From: JAPPHA01 sp964291635
Lineage (GTDB): Bacteria; Pseudomonadota; Alphaproteobacteria; Rhodobacterales; Rhodobacteraceae
Direction of reading: 5' to 3'
Assembly (NCBI GenBank): GCA_964291635.2
Contig: OZ219894.1
Span: 1 to 64,000, forward strand
DNA length: 64,000 nt
Positions 27,791 to 37,084 of this stretch are shown one piece after another (the stretch's first letter is position 1; every line of letters starts with the position of its first letter). The position numbers and the translations under genes are program-made. Under the pieces are notes generated by a model that was not told where the DNA came from, did not search any database, and worked only from the letters and a program-made list of their open reading frames with translations.

Positions 27791-28966
27791 TCAATATGAC
27801 CGCGGGAGACCCAGGGAATGCTCCGCGAGATACGTCAGAATCAGATTCGTTGAAACCGGGGCAACCTGGTACAGGCGCGTTTCCCGGAATTTCCTCTCAA
27901 CGTCGAATTCACGCGCAAACCCGAAACCGCCGTGGGTCTGCAGGCAGGCTTCCGCGGCCTTCCATGATGCGTCGGCCGCCAGGAGTTTCGCCATGTTTGC
28001 GTGTTCCGCTGAAGTCCTGCCGGAGTCATATCGCCGCGCCGCCTCCCGAACCATCAGTTCCGCCGCCCGCATCTCGGCGTAAGCCCGTGCAATCGGAAGC
28101 TGGATTCCCTGGTTCTGGCCTATGGGCCGCCCAAACACCTCGCGCTCGCCTGCGTATTTGCACATCCTTTCGATGAACCACTTGGCGTCGCCAATGCATT
28201 CAGCGCCAATCAGGATCCTTTCGGCGTTCAAGCCCGACAATATGTATCGAAACCCGTTGCCTTCGGTCCCGATCAGGTTGCGCGCCGGAACAGGCACGTC
28301 ATTGAAGAAAACCTCGGTCGTCGCGTGATTTATCATCGTTTCGATTGGCCGGATCGTCATGCCGGATTCGGCAGCGTCTTTCATGTCGACGAGGAACACC
28401 GACAGGCCCCTCGTTTTCTTGCCGGATTTTCGGGTTTCCGTCTCCGGCGCCGTCCGCGCCAGGAGCAGCATCAGGTCCGAGTGACCGGCGCGGGAGGTCC
28501 AGATCTTCTGGCCGTTGACGACGTAACGATCACCGTCACGCCGGGCGAAGGTGCGGATCGATGTCGTGTCCGAACCGCATTCCGGCTCGCTGACGCCAAA
28601 CGCCTGAAGGCGCAACGCGCCCGCCGCTATGGCCGGCAGGTATTCGCGTTTCTGGGTTTCACTTCCGTGCCGCAGTATGACGCCCATGATGTACATCTGG
28701 GCATGGCATGCCGCAGCGTTTCCTCCCGAACGGTGGATTTCCTCCAGGATTGCCGCAGCGGCGGCGAGGGGCAATCCCGAACCTCCGTACATCTCGGGAA
28801 TCAACGCCGCGAGAAATCCGGATCCCGTCAGCTTCGATACGAACTCGGTCGGATAGTCATTCTCGCTGTCGAGCCTTCGCCAATACGGTGCGGGGAATTC
28901 CGCGCACAGCTTCGCGACCGCCTCCCGGATGTCATTGAAATCATCGCCTGCGAGGGACTCCTGCAT
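27791..28966 (-). CDS. Acyl-CoA dehydrogenase
   Basis: Flavoprotein of 391 aa that oxidises acyl-CoA to enoyl-CoA and passes electrons to ETF. Characteristic segments: FGVSEPECGSDTTSIRT (FAD/substrate loop), NGQKIWTSRAGHSDLMLL, LNAERILIGAECIGDAKWFI, and the C-terminal THGGFGFAREFDVERKFRET. The Glu in LNAERI may serve as base in the isovaleryl/long-chain type; there is no Glu at the MCAD position in GGFGFAREF, although a nearby Glu exists. Probably acts with the downstream acyl-CoA synthetase. Confidence 0.92.
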   Translation of the reverse strand: MQESLAGDDFNDIREAVAKLCAEFPAPYWRRLDSENDYPTEFVSKLTGSGFLAALIPEMYGGSGLPLAAAAAILEEIHRSGGNAAACHAQMYIMGVILRHGSETQKREYLPAIAAGALRLQAFGVSEPECGSDTTSIRTFARRDGDRYVVNGQKIWTSRAGHSDLMLLLARTAPETETRKSGKKTRGLSVFLVDMKDAAESGMTIRPIETMINHATTEVFFNDVPVPARNLIGTEGNGFRYILSGLNAERILIGAECIGDAKWFIERMCKYAGEREVFGRPIGQNQGIQLPIARAYAEMRAAELMVREAARRYDSGRTSAEHANMAKLLAADASWKAAEACLQTHGGFGFAREFDVERKFRETRLYQVAPVSTNLILTYLAEHSLGLPRSY

Positions 28967-29108
28967 CGCGGGTTGTCTGCCATGAAATGGCAGGTATTGT
29001 CACCTCGGAAACCCGCCCCGCCGTTCCGCTTATCCCAACCACGGGCTTTCCACCCGTCGGATTGTTCTCTATTTGAAGGCCCAGCATTTGCATACCGGAG
29101 GCATCCAA

Positions 29109-30320
29109 ATGGCAAAGATCAAGGTCGATAATCCGGTCGTCGAACTTGACGGCGACGAAATGACCAGGGTCATCTGGCAGATAATCAGGGAAAAGCTCAT
29201 TCTGCCTTATCTGGATATCGATCTCAGGTACTTTGACCTGGGCATTCAGGAACGCGACCGGACGGACGACCAGATCACCATTGATGCGGCGCACGCAATC
29301 AGGGACCACGGCGTCGGAGTCAAATGTGCAACGATTACGCCGGATGAAGCCCGGGTCGAAGAATTCGACCTCAAGTCGATGTGGCGGTCTCCCAACGGCA
29401 CGATTCGAAACATCCTGGGCGGTGTGATCTTTCGGCGACCCATCATCATTTCGAACATCCCTCGCCTCGTGCCCGGCTGGACCAGCCCGATCGTCGTTGG
29501 CCGCCACGCATTCGCGGACCAGTACCGGGCGACGGACCTGCGGTTTCCCGGCCCTGGCAAGCTGACAATCAGGTTCGAGGGCGAAGACGGAACCGTCGAA
29601 GAACGCGAGGTCTTCCAGTCTCCCGGATCCGGAATCGCAATGGCGATGTACAACCTCGACGAGTCGATCCGCGACTTCGCACGCGCTTCATTCAATTTCG
29701 GATTGTCGCTCGGCTGGCCCGTCTATCTCTCAACCAAGAACACGATTCTGAAAGTATACGATGGCCGTTTCAAGGACCTGTTCCAGGAGATCTTCGACAA
29801 CGAGTTCGCCGACCGGTTCGAAGACGCCGGCATCTTTTACGAACACCGGCTGATCGACGACATGGTTGCCGCGTCGCTCAAGTGGTCTGGAGGTTATGTC
29901 TGGGCCTGCAAGAACTATGACGGCGACGTCCAGTCAGACACCGTTGCCCAGGGTTTCGGCTCACTGGGCCTGATGACCTCGTTGCTGATGTCTCCGGACG
30001 GCAGAACCGTTGAATCGGAAGCAGCGCATGGAACCGTAACCCGTCATTACCGGCAACACCAGAAGGGTGAACCAACGTCAACAAATTCGATCGCGTCGAT
30101 TTATGCCTGGACAGGCGGATTGCGCCACAGGGCACGGCTTGACGGGAACACCCGTCTCGAGAACTTTTCCGACACCCTCGAGCGGGTTGTCGTCGAGACA
30201 GTCGAGAGCGGTTCAATGACCAAGGATCTCGCGCTGCTTGTCGGCCCCGATACCTCATGGCTCACGACTGAATCCTTCCTTGACAAGATCGACGAGAACC
30301 TCGGTCGCACCCTTGCCTGA
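29109..30320 (+). CDS. icd: NADP-dependent isocitrate dehydrogenase
   Basis: TCA cycle enzyme converting isocitrate to 2-oxoglutarate, 403 aa, of the eukaryote-like type II family common in alphaproteobacteria. Motifs: VELDGDEMTRVIW start, SPNGTIRNILGG (substrate Ser loop), DDMVAASLKWSGGYVWACKNYDGD (metal Asp residues) and VESEAAHGTVTRHYR (NADP loop). ATG 29109 has GGAGG about nine bases upstream. Convergent with the DUF1330/alaS operon across 245 bp. Confidence 0.97.
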   Translation: MAKIKVDNPVVELDGDEMTRVIWQIIREKLILPYLDIDLRYFDLGIQERDRTDDQITIDAAHAIRDHGVGVKCATITPDEARVEEFDLKSMWRSPNGTIRNILGGVIFRRPIIISNIPRLVPGWTSPIVVGRHAFADQYRATDLRFPGPGKLTIRFEGEDGTVEEREVFQSPGSGIAMAMYNLDESIRDFARASFNFGLSLGWPVYLSTKNTILKVYDGRFKDLFQEIFDNEFADRFEDAGIFYEHRLIDDMVAASLKWSGGYVWACKNYDGDVQSDTVAQGFGSLGLMTSLLMSPDGRTVESEAAHGTVTRHYRQHQKGEPTSTNSIASIYAWTGGLRHRARLDGNTRLENFSDTLERVVVETVESGSMTKDLALLVGPDTSWLTTESFLDKIDENLGRTLA

Positions 30321-30565
30321 GGTTCCCTGCTTCTCCGAAAGTCCACTCGTTCCGGAATTGAGAAATCTGCCGTTTCGAACCTGGCTGCCCTGGGTTTATG
30401 CGACAAGGTCGGCGCCATTGCCTCGTCCGACCTGGGAGCAGACGCCGTGGCTTCAAGGTTTCTTTCCGCCCTTGCTCCCGCAGACATATCCTGTCCTGCC
30501 GACTGCGTCCTGCATTGTTCGAAGGCCGGGGATGAAACCGGCTTCCCCGTCATGCCAGCAGCCGT

Positions 30566-30850
30566 TCAGACACCTTCGACGATTGTGTAATCCCTGGTCG
30601 CGGCCGGAAGCGCGTGCTTCAAGGCGTCCTGGTACTCCGCTGAATCGTAGAATTTCTTCGCAGTCGCCATGTCGGCAAATCGAATGATGACGTTTCGTCC
30701 TCGTCCCGACCCCTCCAGGTGTTCACAAGCCCCGCCACGGGCGAGAAACTCTCCACCATACTGTTCTACTGCCGGGCCCGCGAGCGCGGCGTATTTCGCA
30801 TATTGTTCCATGTCGTGCACATCTATCCTGACAATTGCGTAAGCGGCCAC
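30566..30850 (-). CDS. DUF1330 family protein
   Basis: Small (94 aa) ferredoxin-like alpha/beta-barrel-fold protein: VAAYAIVRIDVHDMEQYAKYA start, a GGEFLARGG strand, VIIRFADMATAKKFYDSAEYQ and the closing TIVEGV. Function unknown; relatives are predicted dimeric barrels that may bind small ligands. GTG 30850 is the likely start, only 4 bp after the alaS stop, so it is translated from the alaS message. Upstream in-frame sequence is alaS antisense-frame and not family-like. Confidence 0.88.
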   Translation of the reverse strand: MAAYAIVRIDVHDMEQYAKYAALAGPAVEQYGGEFLARGGACEHLEGSGRGRNVIIRFADMATAKKFYDSAEYQDALKHALPAATRDYTIVEGV

Positions 30851-30854
30851 GATC

Positions 30855-33518
30855 CTATCCTTCCAGTACTTTTTCTGCTGCGGCAATCGCCTCAAGGGCG
30901 CGAGACGCATCCCTGGCCCCGGCCTGCGCCATTTCGGCCCGACCTCCCCCGCCGCTTCCTCCGAGAGCGGCGACAGCGGCTCTCGCCAGATCGACCGCCG
31001 AAACCCGGCCGGCCAGATCCGGTGTGACACCGGCAACGATTGCCGCCTTTCCGTCGAGATCGGAAATCAAAAGGACCGCCCCCGACCCCATTCTGGCCTT
31101 GTGCTCATCGACAAGAGACCGAAGTTCCTTCCCGGACAGATCCTTGACAACTCCGGAGAAGAAACGGACACCGCCAACCTGCCTGATCTCGTCCGTCGTC
31201 CCGTTCCAGCTCGCACCGAGCGCGATTTCGCGTCGAAGGCGCGCGACCTCAGCCTTGTTGGACTTGACCTCGTCAATGAGCGACTCAATCCTTTCCACGA
31301 CTTCATCCGGGCGGGTTCCGAGTTTCCGGGCAGATTGATCCAGGCTCCGCCGCACATCCGCCAGGTAACGGAGTGCAAAGCTTCCGGTCAAAGCCTCGAC
31401 CCGCCGCACTCCGGCCGATGAAGCCGTTTCGTTGACAACCAGGAAAGGCCCGATTTCACCCGTTCGGCGAACATGAGTCCCGCCGCACAATTCCATCGAT
31501 GCGGTTGTCCGTTCGGAACCCCGGCCGCGTCCCGCGTCGGTCCTTCCCATCGAAACAACGCGAACCTCGTCACCGTATTTTTCGCCAAACAGTGCGATGG
31601 CCCCTTCCTCCTCAGCACGCTCCGGCGTCATGATTTCGGTTTCGACCTCGGAATTCTGCCGAATCATGTCATTGACCATCACCTCGACGTCATGGATTTC
31701 CACGCGTGACATTGCCTTCGGATGGGAAAAATCGAATCTGAGACCGTCGGAGGAGTTCCGGGAACCGCGCTGTGCCACATGATCGCCGAGAACAGAGCGT
31801 AATGCTTCGTGGAGGAGATGGGTTGCAGAATGGTTCGCGCGGATATTCTCACGCCGTCCCCGATCGATTTCGAGCCTGGCGGTGCCGTTGAGTGCGACAG
31901 TACCCTCCAGAACTCGGCCTGAATGCACAAACAGGCCCGCACGCCGTTTGACGTCGGCGATCTCGATCGCCCCGCCGTCAAAATACGCTTTGCCCGTGTC
32001 CCCGACCTGCCCGCCGGCCTCACCGTAAAACGGCGTCTGGTTGAACACCAGTTCGACGGACTGGCCAGAATGCGCCTCGTCCGCCTGGCCCTGGTCAGTG
32101 ACCAATGCAAGCAGGGAAGCTTCCGCGAAATCCCTGTCGTAGCCGAGGAATTCGGTTGGTCCGTTTTGCTCCCGCAACTGGAACCAGAGTTCGTCCTGCG
32201 CAGGGTCCCCGGTTCCTTCCCATGAAGCCCGGGCCCGGGCCCTCTGTTCTTCCATGTTTCTTTCGAACCCAGCGGCGTCAACACCGAGGCCGCGTTCCCG
32301 GAGTATGTCCTCGGTCAGGTCCAGCGGAAATCCGTAGGTATCGTAAAGCCGGAACGCCGTTTCACCTGCCAGGCTGCCCCCTGCTTCGAGGCCCGTGACT
32401 TCGTTCTCCAGCAGGCTGAGGCCCCGGCTGAGCGTTCTTCTGAACCGCTCTTCTTCATTGTGCAAAGTTGTCTCGATCAGCGCCTGCGCCTTGGAGAGTT
32501 CCGGAAATGCCTGGCCCATTTGGGCCTGAAGTTCGGGGACGAGCCGATACATCAACGGTTCCCGGCAGCCGAGCAGATACGCATGGCGCATGGCTCTTCG
32601 CATGATTCTCCGCAAGACGTATCCACGGCCATCGTTGGAGGGCAGAACACCGTCAGCGATCAGGAAGGAGGTCGAACGCAGATGATCGGCAATGACGCGG
32701 TGGTGAACGTTGCACGCGCCGTCGGGGTCGGTGCCCGACTGTTGTGCGGAAGCCTCGATCAGTGAGCGCATCAGGTCCGAGTCGTAGTTGTCGTGCTTGC
32801 CCTGTAGCAGCGCTCCGACGCGTTCGAGGCCCATGCCCGTATCGATGGATTTCGACGGAAGTTCCTCCTGGCTCCCGTTCTCGAATTGCTCGTATTGCAT
32901 GAAAACGAGATTCCAGATCTCGACATAGCGGTCGCCGCCTTCCTCCGGCGTTCCCGGCAACCCCCCGGGGATGTGATCCCCATGATCATAGAAGATCTCG
33001 GAACACGGCCCGCACGGGCCTACGGGACCCATTGACCAGAAATTGTCGCTGGTCGCGATTCGAATGATGCGTTCGTCGGGCAATCCGGCATGGCTTTTCC
33101 AGGCCTCGGCGGCTTCTTCGTCGGAATGATAGACGGTTACCCAAAGCCGATCTTTCGGAATTTCGAATTCACGCGTGATCAGGTCCCAGCTGTAGGCTAT
33201 GGCAGCGTCCTTGAAGTAATCTCCAAAGGAAAAATTGCCCAACATCTCGAAAAACGTGTGGTGCCGTGCCGTGTACCCGACATTGTCGAGATCATTGTGC
33301 TTTCCACCGGCCCGCACGCATTTTTGCGAGGTAACCGCGCGAACATAGTCGCGGGTTTCGAGGCCGGTCAGTACGTTCTTGAACTGGACCATGCCGGAAT
33401 TCGTGAACATCAGGGTCGGGTCGTTCTCCGGCACCAGCGGCGAGCTGCGCACGACCGTGTGCCCATTATCCTCGAAGTAAGCGAGAAAGGTTGACCGGAT
33501 ATCGTTCAGACTGATCAT
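30855..33518 (-). CDS. alaS: Alanyl-tRNA synthetase
   Basis: Class II synthetase of 887 aa. Start MISLNDIRSTFLAYFEDNGH; motif 1 and 2 regions with NSGMVQFKNVLTG; editing domain with HSATHLLHEALRSVLG (HxxxH) and CGGTHVRRTGEIGPF (Cys/His zinc site); C-terminal DHHA1 domain with a poly-glycine GGSGGGGRAEMAQAG loop. It follows recA by 410 bp on the same strand (recA-alaS is a common order) and is coupled to a DUF1330 gene. Confidence 0.97.
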   Translation of the reverse strand: MISLNDIRSTFLAYFEDNGHTVVRSSPLVPENDPTLMFTNSGMVQFKNVLTGLETRDYVRAVTSQKCVRAGGKHNDLDNVGYTARHHTFFEMLGNFSFGDYFKDAAIAYSWDLITREFEIPKDRLWVTVYHSDEEAAEAWKSHAGLPDERIIRIATSDNFWSMGPVGPCGPCSEIFYDHGDHIPGGLPGTPEEGGDRYVEIWNLVFMQYEQFENGSQEELPSKSIDTGMGLERVGALLQGKHDNYDSDLMRSLIEASAQQSGTDPDGACNVHHRVIADHLRSTSFLIADGVLPSNDGRGYVLRRIMRRAMRHAYLLGCREPLMYRLVPELQAQMGQAFPELSKAQALIETTLHNEEERFRRTLSRGLSLLENEVTGLEAGGSLAGETAFRLYDTYGFPLDLTEDILRERGLGVDAAGFERNMEEQRARARASWEGTGDPAQDELWFQLREQNGPTEFLGYDRDFAEASLLALVTDQGQADEAHSGQSVELVFNQTPFYGEAGGQVGDTGKAYFDGGAIEIADVKRRAGLFVHSGRVLEGTVALNGTARLEIDRGRRENIRANHSATHLLHEALRSVLGDHVAQRGSRNSSDGLRFDFSHPKAMSRVEIHDVEVMVNDMIRQNSEVETEIMTPERAEEEGAIALFGEKYGDEVRVVSMGRTDAGRGRGSERTTASMELCGGTHVRRTGEIGPFLVVNETASSAGVRRVEALTGSFALRYLADVRRSLDQSARKLGTRPDEVVERIESLIDEVKSNKAEVARLRREIALGASWNGTTDEIRQVGGVRFFSGVVKDLSGKELRSLVDEHKARMGSGAVLLISDLDGKAAIVAGVTPDLAGRVSAVDLARAAVAALGGSGGGGRAEMAQAGARDASRALEAIAAAEKVLEG

Positions 33519-33844
33519 GTGAGCGCGGCTCGTCGCAGAAATGGTTCGCGGTCCTTACAAAACCAACCGGTCTCTGTCCACAACCGGGCATGTGCCCTCA
33601 CGATCCGCGTTTGTGCCGACGGGTTCTTGAACCGTCTGCGGAATCACCGAGGTATCAGGAAACCCGATCGCGGACCGACAATCTCATTTTGTGAAGTTAT
33701 TGCGGATGAATCTGATGGCGTTTTGGAATTTCGGTTTCGCCTTCCGCGGACCGCTCGTTCCGCGGCACAGAGGTTCATTTCGGGATTCCGGTTGTGCGTA
33801 AAACCGTTCCCGCAAGAGGATTCCGGACCTGCCGGCGTAATGCG

Positions 33845-33895
33845 AACGGCCCTGCTTGCGTGCCGTCTCCAGGACGGTCACAAAGCAGGGCCGTT
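33845..33895 (-). terminator. Long nested hairpin downstream of recA
   Basis: Perfect 13-bp inverted repeat: 33845-33857 pairs with 33883-33895, with an inner stem in the 25-nt loop (GCCGTC pairing with GACGG). It begins 34 nt beyond the recA stop codon. No U-tract follows, so it may be a transcription-end or RNA-stabilising stem rather than a classical intrinsic terminator. The rest of 33519-33928 holds no gene. Confidence 0.5.
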
Positions 33896-33928
33896 GTTCG
33901 AACTCAGGTCTTTTCCGGGAACCGTACC

Positions 33929-35005
33929 TCAGCCATTCACCGCCTTCGGCTGGGCACCTTCTTCATTTGTCGCGGACTCGCTCTGAAGCCCGTGCGCTTC
34001 CCGAATTCCGAATTCGATCTCATCCGCGGTTTCAGGATGCTCCTGAAGGAACGTCTTCGCGTTCTCGCGGCCCTGCCCGATCCGCTCGTCGCCAAATGAA
34101 TACCAGGACCCGGATTTCTCGACCACTCCGGTTTTCACGCCGAGGTCAAGCAATTCCCCCGTCCTCGAAATGCCTTCGCCGTACATGATGTCGAATTCGA
34201 CCTGTTTGAACGGCGGCGCGACCTTGTTCTTGACCACCTTGACGCGCGTGGTGTTCCCCACGACCTCGTCGCGGTTCTTGATCGCTCCGATTCGGCGTAT
34301 GTCGAGGCGAACCGAAGCGTAGAACTTCAGGGCGTTTCCACCCGAGGTGGTCTCCGGAGACCCGAACATGACACCAATCTTCATGCGGATCTGGTTGATG
34401 AAAATAACCATGCAGTTGGACTTGGAAATCGAGGACGTCAGCTTTCGCATTGCCTGGGACATCAGCCGCGCCTGGGCGCCTACCTGGGTGTCACCCATGT
34501 CCCCTTCAAGTTCGGCCCGTGGCGTCAGGGCGGCAACCGAATCAACGACAACAAGCGACACGGCTCCCGAACGCACGAGGGTATCGGTAATCTCGAGGGC
34601 CTGTTCACCGGCATCCGGCTGAGAAATAAGCAACTCGTCAAGATCCACGCCGAGCTTGCGAGCATATGTCGGGTCAAGGGCATGCTCGGCATCGACAAAT
34701 GCGCATACGCCGCCCTTTTTCTGCTCTTCCGCGATCACGTGAAGCGTCAGGGTCGTCTTTCCGGAGCTTTCCGGCCCGTAGATCTCGACAATCCGGCCCT
34801 TGGGCAATCCGCCGATACCGAGAGCGATGTCCAGTCCGATCGACCCAGTGGATGTCGAGTCGAGTTCCATGACCGCGCCTTCCTGGCCAAGGGTCATGAT
34901 CGAACCCTTGCCAAACTGGCGCTCGATCTGGCCAAGCGCGGATTCGAGAGCCTTCTTTCTGTCCATCTGACGCCTTTCGTTCAAACTCAGCAGATTTGCC
35001 GTCAC
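33929..35005 (-). CDS. recA: Recombinase RecA
   Basis: Homologous recombination ATPase and co-protease for LexA. Walker A is GPESSGKTT; other signatures are FVDAEHALDP, LLISQPDAGEQALEI, the L1/L2 loop region DTQVGAQARLMSQAMRKLT and GGNALKFYASVRLDIRR. The start is set at GTG 35005 because a perfect AAGGAGG lies six bases upstream (35012-35018). The ATG at 34966 (MDRKKALE) lacks one, and the intervening residues TANLLSLNERRQ resemble N-termini of other alphaproteobacterial RecA. 358 aa. Controlled by two SOS boxes upstream. Confidence 0.97.
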   Translation of the reverse strand: MTANLLSLNERRQMDRKKALESALGQIERQFGKGSIMTLGQEGAVMELDSTSTGSIGLDIALGIGGLPKGRIVEIYGPESSGKTTLTLHVIAEEQKKGGVCAFVDAEHALDPTYARKLGVDLDELLISQPDAGEQALEITDTLVRSGAVSLVVVDSVAALTPRAELEGDMGDTQVGAQARLMSQAMRKLTSSISKSNCMVIFINQIRMKIGVMFGSPETTSGGNALKFYASVRLDIRRIGAIKNRDEVVGNTTRVKVVKNKVAPPFKQVEFDIMYGEGISRTGELLDLGVKTGVVEKSGSWYSFGDERIGQGRENAKTFLQEHPETADEIEFGIREAHGLQSESATNEEGAQPKAVNG

Positions 35006-35011
35006 GGTACG

Positions 35012-35018
35012 CCTCCTT
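35012..35018 (-). promoter_or_regulatory. Ribosome-binding site deciding the recA start
   Basis: AAGGAGG on the minus strand, six bases from GTG 35005. Full anti-Shine-Dalgarno complementarity supports the GTG start over the downstream ATG. Confidence 0.85.
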
Positions 35019-35060
35019 ATTTCATATCGCCTGAAAGGCGACAATCTGAACCGGATGAAT

Positions 35061-35075
35061 GTTCGGTTTTTGTTC
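35061..35075 (+). promoter_or_regulatory. LexA/SOS box 1, recA control region
   Basis: GTTC-N7-GTTC, the direct-repeat LexA box known for alphaproteobacteria, reading on the plus strand 56 bp upstream of the recA start. The N7 is GGTTTTT. It pairs as an inverted arrangement with box 2. Confidence 0.7.
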
Positions 35076-35091
35076 TTCTCTTTCCACATAA

Positions 35092-35106
35092 GAACAAAAC
35101 GAGAAC
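35092..35106 (-). promoter_or_regulatory. LexA/SOS box 2, recA control region
   Basis: GTTC-N7-GTTC on the minus strand (GAAC-N7-GAAC on plus), in the same orientation as recA and 87 bp upstream of its start. Together with box 1 it forms an inverted repeat (35067-35076 with 35089-35098). Nothing else is seen in the remaining 35006-35313 gap. Confidence 0.8.
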
Positions 35107-35313
35107 TTTGCAAGCGCTTTTTTTGACCGGGCACGTCATTCGGGTGTCGCGAGCCGAAACGGTTCGGCACGGACGCCGTTGCGACCGTGGCAGCGGCAGG
35201 CGCAGGAAGCTCCCGTCCCGTGCCAGGGTTCACGGACAACGAAAGCTCCCAGGCCTGCAAACTGACCCCGCCCTGGCAGCAGTCAGGACCGGAATACCGG
35301 TCGAATCGAAATC

Positions 35314-36768
35314 TCAGTTGGCCTGATAGTTCGGCGATTCACGCGTGATCTGGACGTCGTGGACGTGGCTTTCCCTCAGGCCCGCGCCGGAAATCCGGAC
35401 GAAATGACACTCGTTCCGCATTTCCTCGATGGTACGGCAACCCGTATACCCCATCGCGGCCTGCAACCCGCCGACTAACTGGTGGATGACTCCCTGTGCG
35501 GCACCCTTGTAGGGAACCTGGCCCTCAATGCCTTCAGGCACCAGCTTTTCGCTGCTTACCTGTTCCTGGAAGTACCGGTCCGCGGACCCCCGAGCCATTG
35601 CGCCAAGCGACCCCATTCCGCGAAATGACTTGTAGCTTCGTCCCTGGTACAGGAAGACCTCGCCCGGCGCTTCGTCGGTTCCGGCAAGCATCGACCCGGC
35701 CATCGCGCAATGGGCACCTGCAGCAATCGCCTTCGCGAAGTCCCCCGAGAACTTGATTCCGCCATCGGCAATCACAGGAACGTTCGACACGCCCGCCTCC
35801 CGTGCGCATTCGAGAATCGCCGTGAGTTGCGGCACGCCGACACCTGCAATAATTCGTGTCGTGCAGATCGACCCGGGGCCAACCCCGACCTTGACCGCAT
35901 CCGCGCCTGCATCGATGAGCGTTCGTGTTGCCGATGCCGTCGCCACGTTTCCGGCAACAACCTGGACGGCGTTCGACAGTTTCTTGACCCGGTCGACGGC
36001 GATTGCGACGCTCGCCGAGTGCCCGTGCGCAGTGTCAATGACGATGACATCTGTCTCCGCATCGATCAGGGCCCCGGTCCTCTCGAAGCCGTCATCGCCG
36101 ACGGTCGTCGCAGCGGCGACCCGGAGGCGCCCCAGGTCGTCCTTGCATGCCTGCGGATTGAGAACGGCCTGCTCGATGTCCTTGATGGTCAACAAGCCTG
36201 ACAGACGACCTTCCCCATCGACAACCAGGAGCTTCTCGATTCGTCTCGCGTGCATGAGCGACTTGGCAACTCCGAGATCGGCCGGTTCCCTGACGATCAC
36301 CAGGTTCTCGGAGGTCATCATTCTTGATACCGGAATCGCGTCGCTGGCGGCGAAGCGCATGTCCCTGTTCGTGACGATGCCAACAACACGGCGCCGGTCG
36401 TCGACGACCGGAAATCCGGTCACCCGATAGCGATTCTGGAGACGTTTCGCATCTGCCAGGGTCTGGTCAGGTGACAGGCAAACCGGGTTGTAGACGACAC
36501 CGCTGACAAACCGTTTCACCCTGCGGACTTCTCTTGCCTGCGCTCCGATGTCCAGATTGCGGTGGACAACCCCGAGTCCCCCTGCCTGGGCCATCGCTAT
36601 GGCCATGCGTGACTCGGTCACGGTGTCCATGGCAGAGCTCAGCAAGGGAATATTCAGGTTCACCGAACCGGTTAGTTGCGTCGTCGTATCGACTTCCGAT
36701 GGCAGGACCTCGGACGCGGCTGGAACAAGCAGCACATCGTCAAAAGTCATTGCATCACGAATTACCAT
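35314..36768 (-). CDS. guaB: Inosine-5'-monophosphate dehydrogenase
   Basis: Oxidises IMP to XMP in guanine nucleotide synthesis. TIM-barrel start FDDVLLVPAASEVLPSEVDT; two CBS domains around residues 93-205 (VVDDRRRVVGIVTNRD; VVDGEGRLSGLLT); catalytic loop VGVGPGSICTTRIIAGVG with the active Cys; flap SLGAMARGSADRYFQ. 484 aa, normal. Located upstream of recA on the same strand but 308 bp away with its own SOS-controlled start. Confidence 0.97.
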   Translation of the reverse strand: MVIRDAMTFDDVLLVPAASEVLPSEVDTTTQLTGSVNLNIPLLSSAMDTVTESRMAIAMAQAGGLGVVHRNLDIGAQAREVRRVKRFVSGVVYNPVCLSPDQTLADAKRLQNRYRVTGFPVVDDRRRVVGIVTNRDMRFAASDAIPVSRMMTSENLVIVREPADLGVAKSLMHARRIEKLLVVDGEGRLSGLLTIKDIEQAVLNPQACKDDLGRLRVAAATTVGDDGFERTGALIDAETDVIVIDTAHGHSASVAIAVDRVKKLSNAVQVVAGNVATASATRTLIDAGADAVKVGVGPGSICTTRIIAGVGVPQLTAILECAREAGVSNVPVIADGGIKFSGDFAKAIAAGAHCAMAGSMLAGTDEAPGEVFLYQGRSYKSFRGMGSLGAMARGSADRYFQEQVSSEKLVPEGIEGQVPYKGAAQGVIHQLVGGLQAAMGYTGCRTIEEMRNECHFVRISGAGLRESHVHDVQITRESPNYQAN

Positions 36769-36808
36769 GCCACCTTTTCCTGCCGGCCTCGTTCGACACG
36801 CGTCGCGC

Positions 36809-36967
36809 TCATTTCAGGACAATCCCGGTCGGTGCATGGCGCCGCAGATACAGGATCAGGTTGAACAATTCAAAGGATGCGTTCACGGTGGAGGCTTTGC
36901 CAGATCCATACGCTGAAATCAGGTACCGCACTGCGGTCAGCATGGTCTCGCACATCTCTTCGGGCAT
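36809..36967 (-). CDS. Possible small protein upstream of guaB
   Basis: 52-codon frame starting MPEEMCETMLTAVRYLISAY and ending in LRRHAPTGIVLK, with helical, GC-rich codon use typical of real genes here. A better ribosome site (AGGAGG then GTG at about 37005) opens KPDDGNGKFDA in another frame; one base would join the two. It may be a ~65-aa gene with a frameshift. Ends 40 bp before guaB on the same strand. No family recognised. Confidence 0.3.
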   Translation of the reverse strand: MPEEMCETMLTAVRYLISAYGSGKASTVNASFELFNLILYLRRHAPTGIVLK

Positions 36968-37084
36968 GCATCGAATTTCCCGTTTCCATCGTCCGGTTTC
37001 ACGAAAACCTCCTGCGCATCACGGCGCCACGATTCAACCGGAATACGCCCGAATCACGCAAGGGCGAAAACACGATCGAGACGG

